A stretch of 11,695 nucleotides of DNA from Christensenella sp. UBA1242 (lineage in GTDB: Bacteria > Bacillota > Clostridia > Christensenellales > UBA1242), in NCBI GenBank assembly GCA_002308915.1, contig DBWI01000016.1:289-11983 (forward strand), read 5' to 3'. Below, piece after piece: positions 1 through 6,941 of this stretch (positions are counted from its first letter, which is position 1; each line of letters begins with the position of its first letter). Under the pieces are notes generated by a model, which made no database searches, was not told the origin of the DNA, and saw nothing but the letters and a program-made list of their open reading frames with translations. The translations under genes and the position numbers were made by a program.

Positions 1-1
1 A

Positions 2-2296
2 GATTGGGATACATATCGTAATCACTATGTTGGTTTTGTTTTTCAATCATACAACTTAATTCCTCACCTTACCGTTTTGGAAAATGTTGAGATTGCATTG
101 TCAATTGCTGGAATGAACAAAAAAGAAAAAAGAGAACTTGCAACTAATGCATTAACAAAAGTTGGCCTAATTGACCAACTCAACAAAAAACCAAATCAAC
201 TTTCTGGTGGTCAAATGCAAAGAGTTGCAATTGCAAGAGCAATTGTAAATAATCCAAAAATTATTTTGGCTGATGAACCAACAGGTGCACTAGACAGTGA
301 AACAAGCATTCAAATTATGGACTTACTAAAAGAGATTGCTGGCGACCACTTGATTATCATGGTTACACACAACCAAGAAATTGCCGACAAATATTCTTCA
401 AGAATAATTAAGCTTTTGGATGGAAAAGTTGTTGGAGACACAAATCCATTCGTTCCAAAAGAAAACAAAACTGAAGAGCAACAAGCACAAGAACAAAATG
501 TTAATGAGCACAAAAAAACAAAAAAGAAAAAATCCGCAATGGGATTCTTTACTGCATTTATGCTTTCACTAAAAAATTTGATTTCCAAAAAAGGCAGAAC
601 TTTTATGACAAGTTTTGCTGGCAGTATTGGTATTATTGGTATTGCACTAATTTTGGCAGTTTCTAATGGATTTAATGGATACATTGCAAAACTGCAAAGC
701 GATACCCTTTCTGGTTATCCTATTGCAATATCTACAATCACAGTAAACCTTGATGCAATTTCTCAAGGCGCATCACAGGAATCAAAAAAAGAACAAGAAT
801 TCCCTGACGACCAAATTATTCACTCATACAACATTGCAACAAGCTTAGCAAAGTATAGTCAATACAACTTTTTGTCACCTGAATTTATTTCTTATATGAA
901 AAAATTTGAAAATGAAGATGTAAAGAAAAATGAAAACGACAGAGTACTTAACGACATTGAATATTCATATGCTTCTGCTATTCCTGTTTTCACACTTGAC
1001 CCAAACGGCAATGTTATAAAAGTTGACACAAGTCTTGCAAACAGCGTTCTTGGCGGTGGACAAAACGGAGCATTTAGCGAAGGACTAAGTAACAAACAAT
1101 TTGTTAGTAGCAAATATGATGTTATTGCTGGAGAACACTTACCACAAGACAAAACTGAACTTGCACTTGTTGTTGATAGTTATAACAGAATTTCTTCTTC
1201 AATCTTGAGCTCTCTTGGAATTTTGAATATTACAAAAACAGATTTTACATTTGATGAAATACTAAACAAAGAATACAAAGTATTCCTTAATAATGCATAC
1301 TATAAGCATACCGATGAAACATATGAAGCTGTAACAGACCAAGATGAAATTACAACAATATACAATAGTAATTCAGAAAATGTTATCACCTGTCACATTT
1401 CTTGCATATTAAGAATAAAAGAAGATGCTCCAACAACCTTGTATTCTCCTGGAATAATTTATTCGAACGAACTAACAAACTATGTAAACACTCAAAATAG
1501 AAACTCTGACATTGTTCAAGCTCAACTAAATGAAACAGAAAAATTTATTATTCCTTTCTCTTTTGGTGTTAGTGAACTTGGCACAACATTTACATTTAAT
1601 TACATAGACCACCCAAATCCACTACTTAGTTTAAAGAAATTTGCGAAAGCAAGTTATAACGTTGATTTGACCACAGCAGAACTACAAGAATATGGTCTTC
1701 AAATGTTATCTGCAAGTTCTATCCCTGTGTCAATAAAAATGTACCCAAAAAACTTTGATGCAAAAGATATAATAATAAAATATATTGAAGCATGGAATGA
1801 AACAGAAAAAGGTCAAACAAACAAAATAATGTATAGCGACTCAACAGCATTCTTAACTTCAACACTTGGTCAACTTGTTGATATAATAAGTTATGTACTT
1901 ATTGCATTTTCAGCAATCTCACTTGTTGTTTCAAGTATTATGATTTCAATTATAACTTATGTTTCTGTTATTGAAAGAACAAAAGAAATTGGTGTACTTC
2001 GCAGTATTGGTGCAAGAAAGAAAGATATCTCAAGAGTATTTAATGCCGAAACTTTGATTATTGGACTTTTGTCTGGAGCACTTGGCGTGCTTGTAAGTTT
2101 TGTTCTAACATTCCCAATCAGTGCAATAATAATTTCTGTTGCAGGTGGAAGCATTACAACAAGAATGGCTGTACTTGCCCCACAAAGTGCTTTTATACTT
2201 ATACTTATTAGCATTGTACTCACAGTTCTTGCAGGATTTATTCCAGCAAAAATGGCATCAAAGAAAGACCCTGTTAAAGCACTAAGAACAGAGTAA
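2..2296 (+). CDS. ABC transporter, fused ATPase/FtsX-like permease (MacB type), 5' truncated
   Basis: The reading frame is open from base 2, so the gene begins before the window; the TTG at 77 is internal and not the start. The visible 764 residues begin just before the Q-loop (FVFQSYNL, Gln15). ABC signature LSGGQ is at 67-71, Walker B (IILADEP) near 87-93 with the D-loop after it, and the switch His is about residue 123 (MVTHNQE). Roughly 75 N-terminal residues with Walker A are missing. A basic Lys-rich linker (about 165-180) leads to TM1 (about 202-224), an unusually large outer domain of about 400 residues, then three C-terminal TM segments (about 625-650, 685-715, 727-747). The FtsX-type cytoplasmic motif ERTKEIGVLRSIGARKKDI and a C-terminal PVKALRTE tail are present. 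MacB-like proteins are mechanotransmission ABC systems that drive an extracytoplasmic domain; the substrate cannot be read here. It is followed 25 nt later by a histidine-phosphatase-like gene. Confidence 0.93.
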   Translation, partial: DWDTYRNHYVGFVFQSYNLIPHLTVLENVEIALSIAGMNKKEKRELATNALTKVGLIDQLNKKPNQLSGGQMQRVAIARAIVNNPKIILADEPTGALDSETSIQIMDLLKEIAGDHLIIMVTHNQEIADKYSSRIIKLLDGKVVGDTNPFVPKENKTEEQQAQEQNVNEHKKTKKKKSAMGFFTAFMLSLKNLISKKGRTFMTSFAGSIGIIGIALILAVSNGFNGYIAKLQSDTLSGYPIAISTITVNLDAISQGASQESKKEQEFPDDQIIHSYNIATSLAKYSQYNFLSPEFISYMKKFENEDVKKNENDRVLNDIEYSYASAIPVFTLDPNGNVIKVDTSLANSVLGGGQNGAFSEGLSNKQFVSSKYDVIAGEHLPQDKTELALVVDSYNRISSSILSSLGILNITKTDFTFDEILNKEYKVFLNNAYYKHTDETYEAVTDQDEITTIYNSNSENVITCHISCILRIKEDAPTTLYSPGIIYSNELTNYVNTQNRNSDIVQAQLNETEKFIIPFSFGVSELGTTFTFNYIDHPNPLLSLKKFAKASYNVDLTTAELQEYGLQMLSASSIPVSIKMYPKNFDAKDIIIKYIEAWNETEKGQTNKIMYSDSTAFLTSTLGQLVDIISYVLIAFSAISLVVSSIMISIITYVSVIERTKEIGVLRSIGARKKDISRVFNAETLIIGLLSGALGVLVSFVLTFPISAIIISVAGGSITTRMAVLAPQSAFILILISIVLTVLAGFIPAKMASKKDPVKALRTE

Positions 2297-2321
2297 AATA
2301 AAAATAATTTAGGAGTAATAT

Positions 2322-2786
2322 ATGAAAATCGTTTATGTTCACCACGGAAACAGAAAATTAGGTAATCCACCATCACAAGATGATGACTTGACAGAAATCG
2401 GTTACAAAGATTGCGAAAATGTTGCAGAACTACTAAATAATGAAAAAATTAAACCACACATAAAAGCAATCTACACTTCTCCATATTTTAGATGCAAAAC
2501 AACTGCCCAAATTATCAACAAATACCTAAATGTACCAATAATTGAAGACAATCGACTTAATGAATTTGATAAAAGAATTGAAAATTGGGTGGATTTACAA
2601 AATAGAGTTGATGATTGCATTAACGATATCTTAAAAAAATACCAAAAAGAAGATATGGTAATTTGTGTGACAAGCGGAATGAATATTGCTGCTTTTATTA
2701 ACAAAGCATACAAGTTACCATCATCAAATACCACTCCAATGCTTGGAGTTCCAAATTGTTGTCCAATAGTATTTGATTATGAATAA
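2322..2786 (+). CDS. Small histidine-phosphatase-superfamily protein with altered active site
   Basis: The protein has 154 residues. The ATG start follows a good AGGAG site (2311-2315, 6-nt spacing). The N-terminal YVHHGN (5-10) sits where the superfamily has the RHG motif: the nucleophile His8 is kept but the preceding Arg is His. SPYFRCKTTAQII (53-65) matches the conserved S-x-x-x-R-x-x-x-T-A block with Arg57, and LNE (79-81) matches the acidic loop. The C-terminal block reads VTSG (116-119) where VxHG is expected, so the second catalytic His is Ser118. The fold assignment is firm from these spaced motifs. Activity is uncertain: it could be a weak or specialised phosphatase or a binding protein. 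There is no signal peptide. It is probably co-transcribed with the upstream ABC transporter and ends at the terminator at 2793-2825. Confidence 0.82.
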   Translation: MKIVYVHHGNRKLGNPPSQDDDLTEIGYKDCENVAELLNNEKIKPHIKAIYTSPYFRCKTTAQIINKYLNVPIIEDNRLNEFDKRIENWVDLQNRVDDCINDILKKYQKEDMVICVTSGMNIAAFINKAYKLPSSNTTPMLGVPNCCPIVFDYE

Positions 2787-2792
2787 TATCAA

Positions 2793-2825
2793 AAAAAAGA
2801 GTGTTAAAATTAAACACTCTTTTTT
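2793..2825. terminator. Bidirectional rho-independent terminator
   Basis: An inverted repeat of 13 bp pairs 2793-2805 with 2813-2825 around a 7-nt loop. The core is AGAGTGTT/AACACTCT, flanked by A runs on the left and T runs on the right, so either transcript gets a U tract. It lies between convergent genes and overlaps the stop codon of the - strand hydrolase (2824-2826). Confidence 0.88.
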
Positions 2826-3417
2826 ATTTATTTGTTATCCAGCTATCAAGAAATTCCATTTGTTCCTTTGAATGAAACCAATGTTCGCCGTCAGGCATTA
2901 TTGTTAATTCTATATTGTTATTTTTCGCAAAATTTGTTATTGTTTTGATGTCAGTTAAATTATCTCTTTCGCCATACAAAATTTGTGTTGGCACTTGCCA
3001 TTCTATTGGATTTTGTCTTACATAAGTTAAGTATTCCCAAGACAAGTTTTCACCAAATTGCGTGTGAATTATTTTTTTGTCTTTTAATTGTTCTTCACTC
3101 ACATTTGCCAATGTCATCATATCACAAATTAGTTTTTCCATATCAACTATTGGCGAAATGAAATATGCTTTTTTGATATATTTATCAACGCCAGCATTCA
3201 TACAAAAATATGCACCAATGCTGTTTGCTATTATTGTTATTTTGTTATACTTTGATTTTAATTTGTTAACTAAGTCAACAATTTCTTGTTTTATTTCCCA
3301 AGGTGTGTTACTTTTGTAATCCAATCCTACAACATCATAATTTTTGAATAATGGTTTGTAGTGCTCACATTCTTCAATTGTTCCACCCTTGCCATGAATA
3401 TATAAAACAACATCCAT
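2824..3417 (-). CDS. Alpha/beta-hydrolase fold protein (Ser-Asp-His)
   Basis: The protein has 197 residues from the ATG at 3417. An adjacent GTG at 3426 would add three residues, but AGGTGG (3428-3423) is placed 5 nt before the ATG. YIHGKGG (6-12) forms the oxyanion region after strand 1. The nucleophile elbow is ANSIG with Ser66, a departure from G-x-S-x-G. YGERDNLT supplies the acid (Asp152) and GEHWF the base (His179), in the usual order and spacing. There is no signal peptide, so it should be cytosolic. The fold resembles small serine hydrolases and esterases; the substrate is unknown. It is the last gene of the operon, directly after the recF stop codon, and its stop lies inside the terminator hairpin. 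Confidence 0.85.
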   Translation of the reverse strand: MDVVLYIHGKGGTIEECEHYKPLFKNYDVVGLDYKSNTPWEIKQEIVDLVNKLKSKYNKITIIANSIGAYFCMNAGVDKYIKKAYFISPIVDMEKLICDMMTLANVSEEQLKDKKIIHTQFGENLSWEYLTYVRQNPIEWQVPTQILYGERDNLTDIKTITNFAKNNNIELTIMPDGEHWFHSKEQMEFLDSWITNK

Positions 3418-3422
3418 TCTTG

Positions 3423-3428
3423 CCACCT
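3423..3428 (-). promoter_or_regulatory. RBS deciding the start of the hydrolase gene
   Basis: AGGTGG on the - strand lies 5 nt before the ATG at 3417. It overlaps the recF stop codon and the alternative GTG at 3426, so the ATG is preferred. Confidence 0.6.
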
Positions 3429-4491
3429 ACACTTCTTCTTTGTGAATTTGAATTAAGTTGTGTGGAACATCATAGTCAAAAGAAGTACATGTTATTAGTG
3501 TTTGAGTGTTCTGACAATATTCAAGCAATTTCTTTTTTCTACCTTCATCAAGTTCACTGAGCACATCATCAAGAAGAAGTACGGGCTTTGAATGAGTAAC
3601 ATTTTCTATTATACTAAGCTCTGCCAATTTGAGAGCAAGTGCACAAGTTCTTTGTTGACCTTGTGAGCCATATGTCCTTACATCTATTCCATTTACTATA
3701 ACTTTTATGTCATCGCGATGAATGCCATAACTTGTGTAACCAAGTTGTAAATCTTTTTCCAAATTGCTTTCTAACTTTTTGATGATATCTTCTTTTGTTT
3801 GTTCTTTTATTCCAACATATTCAACTTCCAAATCTTCTGCATTGTCTGTTAAATATGCGTGGGCTTTTTTTGCATATGGTGCAAGACTTAGTACAAAGTT
3901 TTGCCTATACTTGCTAATTTTAAGTGCACAATCTGCAAGTTGCTCATTCCAAATTTGCATAATGTTTTTAAGCTCATCAAAAGGAATGTCTGTTTTTAGT
4001 TGTTTGTTTCTGTTTTGCAATACTTCGTTATATCTACTCAAAATATAAAAGTATTGTTTTGTTGTTTGACTGATGTCTATATCCATAAATCTTCGTCTGT
4101 CTTCTGGACTTTCTTTGATTAGTTTAAGTTCGTCTGGACTAAAGAATATCCCATTAAATTCACCAAGAAGCTCGCTGATTTTTTTGATTGGTATACCATT
4201 TATTTTTACAGTTTTTTTGTTGTTTCTTGAAAATATTATTTCAACAGTACTTGTGCCCGTTTTCTTTTTGATGAACACTTTTATTTTTGCAATATCTTTA
4301 TCTATGGTTATAACTTCTTTTTCTCTTGATGCCCTAAAACTTTTTCCAACAACACAAAAATACACAGCTTCCAATAAATTAGTTTTTCCCTGTGCATTTT
4401 TTCCACATATAACATTTAGGCCACTTTTGAATTCAAACTCTTGCTTTAAGTAGCTTCTGTAAGAAAAAAGTTGTATTTTTGTTATTTCCAT
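3427..4491 (-). CDS. recF: RecF, DNA recombination and repair ATPase
   Basis: The protein has 354 residues, close to the family norm of about 360-370. RecF is a cytosolic SMC-like ABC ATPase that works with RecO and RecR to load RecA at single-strand gaps and stalled forks. Walker A GKNAQGKT is at 30-37. GIHRDD (256-261) is a RecF hallmark. The signature loop GSQGQQRT is at 275-282, and Walker B VLLLDD is at 304-309, followed by LSELD. The ATG at 4491 has AGGAA (4503-4499) at 7-nt spacing and overlaps the end of the signal peptidase gene by 10 bp, which implies translational coupling. Unlike the common dnaA-dnaN-recF-gyrB arrangement, its neighbours here are a signal peptidase and a hydrolase; no dnaN is in the window. 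Confidence 0.97.
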   Translation of the reverse strand: MEITKIQLFSYRSYLKQEFEFKSGLNVICGKNAQGKTNLLEAVYFCVVGKSFRASREKEVITIDKDIAKIKVFIKKKTGTSTVEIIFSRNNKKTVKINGIPIKKISELLGEFNGIFFSPDELKLIKESPEDRRRFMDIDISQTTKQYFYILSRYNEVLQNRNKQLKTDIPFDELKNIMQIWNEQLADCALKISKYRQNFVLSLAPYAKKAHAYLTDNAEDLEVEYVGIKEQTKEDIIKKLESNLEKDLQLGYTSYGIHRDDIKVIVNGIDVRTYGSQGQQRTCALALKLAELSIIENVTHSKPVLLLDDVLSELDEGRKKKLLEYCQNTQTLITCTSFDYDVPHNLIQIHKEEV

Positions 4492-5174
4492 TTGTTAATT
4501 CCTAAAACTTGCAAAACAACTTGCCATACTCTTTGTTCATTTTTGTGAATAATAAACTTTACTTCTCCAATAATTTTGTCGCAACTTTGTGCACCATAAT
4601 CTAGGCAATCTGTTGAACTTGTTCTGTTATCACCAAGATAAAATACTTGATTTTCTTCAATATGCAAAAATCTATTATCATCTGCGTCTTTGTCAAACGT
4701 TTTTCCACTACCTTCCAAATAAAACTCTGTATACATTCTTGAATACACAGACTTGTCGGCAATAAATTCTTCATCTTTTTCAACAAACTCGCCTGCTGAC
4801 TGGTATTGAATATACAATCTGTATTCATCGTCTTGGTTTTTCTTAATCATAACATTATCGCCAGCAAGGGCAATAACACGCTTTATTATTAATCTTGTGG
4901 TATTATCTGCAAGAGTTCGTGAATAAATTATTATGTCATCATAATTTAGATTTTTGTATCCACGCTCAATATACACATAGTCTTCATTAACACCATTTGG
5001 ATTGAGTAGTGGTTGCATACTAACACCACTTATTGGATAATACTCCAAAAAATTGTTGCAATAGAACATTACACCCATGGTAAACAAAACAGGAACCGAC
5101 AAAATACCAAGTATAACTGCAAAAATTATACTTACTACTTTTTTGGGCGATTTTTTGTATGTTCTATATTTCAC
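4482..5174 (-). CDS. lepB: Type I signal peptidase (S26 family)
   Basis: The protein has 230 residues from a GTG at 5174; an ATG at 5210 is in frame but has no ribosome site. The GTG overlaps the queH TGA stop as GTGA and follows GAGGGG, which suggests coupled translation. A short basic N-terminus precedes one membrane segment (about 13-38), then an extracytoplasmic catalytic domain. SGVSMQP (49-55) carries the nucleophile Ser52, and IKRVIALAGD carries the general base Lys98, giving the Ser-Lys dyad that removes signal peptides from exported proteins. Box E reads GDNR (181-184) then TSSTDCLDYG. The usual Ser-Asp-Ser-Arg there is changed (Cys190, Leu191), although Asp189 is kept. It is flanked by queH and recF in one operon, with no obvious dedicated substrate nearby. 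Confidence 0.91.
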   Translation of the reverse strand: MKYRTYKKSPKKVVSIIFAVILGILSVPVLFTMGVMFYCNNFLEYYPISGVSMQPLLNPNGVNEDYVYIERGYKNLNYDDIIIYSRTLADNTTRLIIKRVIALAGDNVMIKKNQDDEYRLYIQYQSAGEFVEKDEEFIADKSVYSRMYTEFYLEGSGKTFDKDADDNRFLHIEENQVFYLGDNRTSSTDCLDYGAQSCDKIIGEVKFIIHKNEQRVWQVVLQVLGINKWK

Positions 5175-5785
5175 TCTTCCCCTCGTCTTGTTGAAAATCT
5201 GCAACCACAATAATTTTGTCTGTATAAATCAAATTGTTTGGATAGCTCAATGCTACGTTTGTATCCTTCGTGCTTTTTGAAATCTGAATACAAAAACTTT
5301 ACGCCTTCGCTTTGAGCTATTTTTTCACCAATACTGTTTATATGTTGTTCGTTTTTGTGGGAACTTACCGTTAGAGTTGTTCCAAAATAATCAAAACCAT
5401 GCATCTTGGCATATCTTGCTGTTTGAGTTAGTCTTAACTCAAAACAAACATCACATCTTTTGCCACCTTCAACTTCGCCTTCTAGACCTTTTATGGTTTC
5501 AAGGTATTCTGCTTCGTTGTATGTTGGTGAAACTATTTTTACATCTTCAAAATGAGATATAACTTTGTTTTGATTGAATAATCTTTTTTCAAATTCCTCA
5601 GCAGGATATATGTTTGGATTATAATAAAAAATTGTAATATCAAAAAATGAGAGCAATCTTTCTATACACGCGCTGCTGCAAGGTCCACAACAACTGTGCA
5701 ACAAAAGTTTTGGTTTGCCCTCAAGCGTTTTGATTTGCTCCTGCATTTTTATATCATAGTTAATCTTAAAATTTGTTGATTTCAT
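5171..5785 (-). CDS. queH: Epoxyqueuosine reductase QueH
   Basis: The protein has 204 residues. QueH reduces epoxyqueuosine to queuosine at the wobble position of GUN-anticodon tRNAs and is the non-homologous alternative to QueG. The iron-sulfur cysteine pattern is complete: HSCCGPCSS (30-38, with Cys32, Cys33, Cys36), RCDVC (110-114) and CGC (193-195). Other family blocks are YYNPNIYPAEEFEKR (54-68), FGTTLTVSSHKN (134-145) and YRQNYCGCRFS near the C-terminus. The upstream ATG (5785) is preferred because NYDxxMQ before the catalytic region is typical of the family, although no clear ribosome site is visible. It probably relies on translational coupling with the upstream gene, which it overlaps by 20 bp. 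No other queuosine genes are in the window, so the substrate probably comes from a distant pathway or from salvage. Confidence 0.95.
   Translation of the reverse strand: MKSTNFKINYDIKMQEQIKTLEGKPKLLLHSCCGPCSSACIERLLSFFDITIFYYNPNIYPAEEFEKRLFNQNKVISHFEDVKIVSPTYNEAEYLETIKGLEGEVEGGKRCDVCFELRLTQTARYAKMHGFDYFGTTLTVSSHKNEQHINSIGEKIAQSEGVKFLYSDFKKHEGYKRSIELSKQFDLYRQNYCGCRFSTRRGEE
5179..5184 (-). promoter_or_regulatory. RBS deciding the GTG start of the signal peptidase
   Basis: GAGGGG on the - strand lies 4 nt before GTG 5174 and inside the 3' end of queH. The alternative ATG at 5210 is preceded only by AT-rich sequence without a purine-rich site. Confidence 0.6.
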
Positions 5786-6242
5786 CTATAATATGTCTGA
5801 TATTTGGATACTTGGCAGAAAGTTCACTTAGTTTTAGTGATTTTTCTTCACTAGGTATATATGTGTGAAAACCATAAACATTTTGATTATAACCAAAAAA
5901 CAAATCAACAACACAAACACTTGGTGAATTGACAAGCTTTATTACACTCAACATTTTGTTATCACCAAAGTTTTCCCAATAAACAGGAAAAATTCCATAT
6001 ACTTGTTGTTCTCTTACATCAACTTGCAATTCTTCATATGATTGTTCAAGTTCTTTGAAAAATCCATTAACTTTTCCATAATTATACAAAGTAACTGTAT
6101 TGTCTTTCCCATAAAGTTTTCCAACAGAGTATGAAACCATTAGTATTGCACCATTAGCTTGTGATACACTGTTAACTGCATAATCATTTTCATTTAGTTT
6201 TATCCAACTTGAATGTGGTTCAAACTTGTCCAAAATATCCAT
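5766..6242 (-). CDS. Unrecognised soluble protein, first gene of the queH-lepB-recF operon
   Basis: I do not recognise this 158-residue protein. The ATG at 6242 is chosen because GAGGG (6252-6248) lies 5 nt upstream; an in-frame ATG at 6254 has no ribosome site. There is no signal peptide, no membrane segment and no cysteine cluster. It is rich in aromatic residues and looks like mixed alpha/beta: a series of beta-like stretches (for example AILMVSYSVGKLYG and VYGIFPVYW), then a charged helical tail ending near IIDEINKF. The open frame, ribosome site, upstream promoter and 20-bp overlap with queH all argue that it is real. Nothing in the sequence indicates an enzymatic motif. Its role could be linked to any operon member, and co-transcription alone does not settle it. 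Confidence 0.78.
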   Translation of the reverse strand: MDILDKFEPHSSWIKLNENDYAVNSVSQANGAILMVSYSVGKLYGKDNTVTLYNYGKVNGFFKELEQSYEELQVDVREQQVYGIFPVYWENFGDNKMLSVIKLVNSPSVCVVDLFFGYNQNVYGFHTYIPSEEKSLKLSELSAKYPNIRHIIDEINKF

Positions 6243-6258
6243 AATAACCCTCATTATT

Positions 6259-6287
6259 ATTATATATATGTAAATAAAAAATTACAA
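6259..6287 (-). promoter_or_regulatory. Candidate sigma-A-type promoter of the queH-lepB-recF operon
   Basis: On the - strand, TTGTAA (6287-6282) is followed after 17 bp by a perfect TATAAT (6264-6259). The predicted start near 6252 leaves a leader of only about 10 nt before the ATG at 6242. The region is very AT-rich, so chance matches are possible, but it sits right after the sigH terminator and just before the first gene. Confidence 0.52.
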
Positions 6288-6314
6288 GTAAATAAAAAAA
6301 ATTGTTAACTTGAC

Positions 6315-6347
6315 AAAAAAAACACCAAAACTTTTGTTTTGATGTTT
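6315..6347 (-). terminator. Rho-independent terminator of the mrnC-rlmB-sigH operon
   Basis: The hairpin pairs 6336-6347 with 6320-6331 around a TTTT/AAAA loop (6332-6335). The single imperfect pair (6325/6342) is a G-U wobble in the - strand RNA but a C-A mismatch in the + strand RNA, which fixes the orientation as -. The stem is followed on the - strand by a T run through 6315. The sigH stop codon lies in the stem. Confidence 0.85.
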
Positions 6348-6936
6348 ACTTTTTCAAAAATGATAGTTTGTTTCTTATTCTGCTAAGTGCATTGTCTATT
6401 TGCTTATTAGTTTTACCTAATTCTATTGCAATTTCTGTGTACTTTTCACCTTTTAGGAATAACTCCAACACTTTCAATTCAAAATCCGACAAAGTATTTA
6501 CTATTTCTTTTTTAATTTGTCCAACTGTTTCCTTTTGAATTAGTTGTTCTTCTGGCGAAAGCAAACTTGATGGAATTACAATAACAACATCATCTTCTTC
6601 ATCTGGTTCACCTGTTGGTTGAATTGAAAAGTAATCTTTGAGTGGCTCATTCTTTTTACTATTTGCGTGTTTTACCGCTGTTTGAACTTTTCTTGTTATG
6701 CAAAGGCTTGCAAAAGTTGAAAAACTTGCAGTGCTTTGTAGGTCATATTTTTCAAAAGCATCAACAAGTCCTAACCATGCTTCTTGTAGCAAATCTTCAA
6801 ACTCTTCTCCTACCAAAAAATATCTACGAGTAATTTTGATTGCAAGTCTTTTGTATTTTTCCATCAAAAAATCACGTGCGTCTTTATTCCCACTTCTTAT
6901 TAACTCAATTAGTTCTTTGTCGCTTAAATTTTCCAT
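6346..6936 (-). CDS. sigH: RNA polymerase sigma factor of the SigH (sigma-30) type
   Basis: The protein has 196 residues. Region 1.2/2.1 begins at LSDKELIELIRSGNKDARDF. Region 2.2 (core binding) is DLLQEAWLGLVDAFEKYD (about 48-65), and regions 2.3/2.4 read SFSTFASLCITRKVQTAVK (71-89). A linker rich in Asp and Glu (110-117) follows, and region 4.2 holds a helix-turn-helix (about 166-191, YTEIAIELGKTNKQIDNAL). Sequence and position downstream of mrnC-rlmB match B. subtilis SigH, which directs stationary-phase, competence and early sporulation genes. Whether this organism sporulates cannot be told from the window. The ATG at 6936 follows the rlmB stop by 5 nt with only a weak AAAGA site. Compared with B. 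subtilis, rae1 (yacP) is absent between rlmB and sigH. Confidence 0.88.
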   Translation of the reverse strand: MENLSDKELIELIRSGNKDARDFLMEKYKRLAIKITRRYFLVGEEFEDLLQEAWLGLVDAFEKYDLQSTASFSTFASLCITRKVQTAVKHANSKKNEPLKDYFSIQPTGEPDEEDDVVIVIPSSLLSPEEQLIQKETVGQIKKEIVNTLSDFELKVLELFLKGEKYTEIAIELGKTNKQIDNALSRIRNKLSFLKK

Positions 6937-6941
6937 ATATT

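Noticed and set aside
77..79. TTG at 77 as the start of the ABC transporter
   Set aside because: The frame is open to base 2 and encodes the conserved Q-loop segment upstream, so the gene starts before the window.
4399..4407. TTTTCCACA, a relaxed DnaA-box match inside recF
   Set aside because: It is isolated, within coding sequence, and expected by chance.
3764..4453. + strand open frames opposite recF
   Set aside because: They are rich in Ser, Phe and Leu, as expected from reading AT-rich recF backwards, and recF itself is unambiguous.
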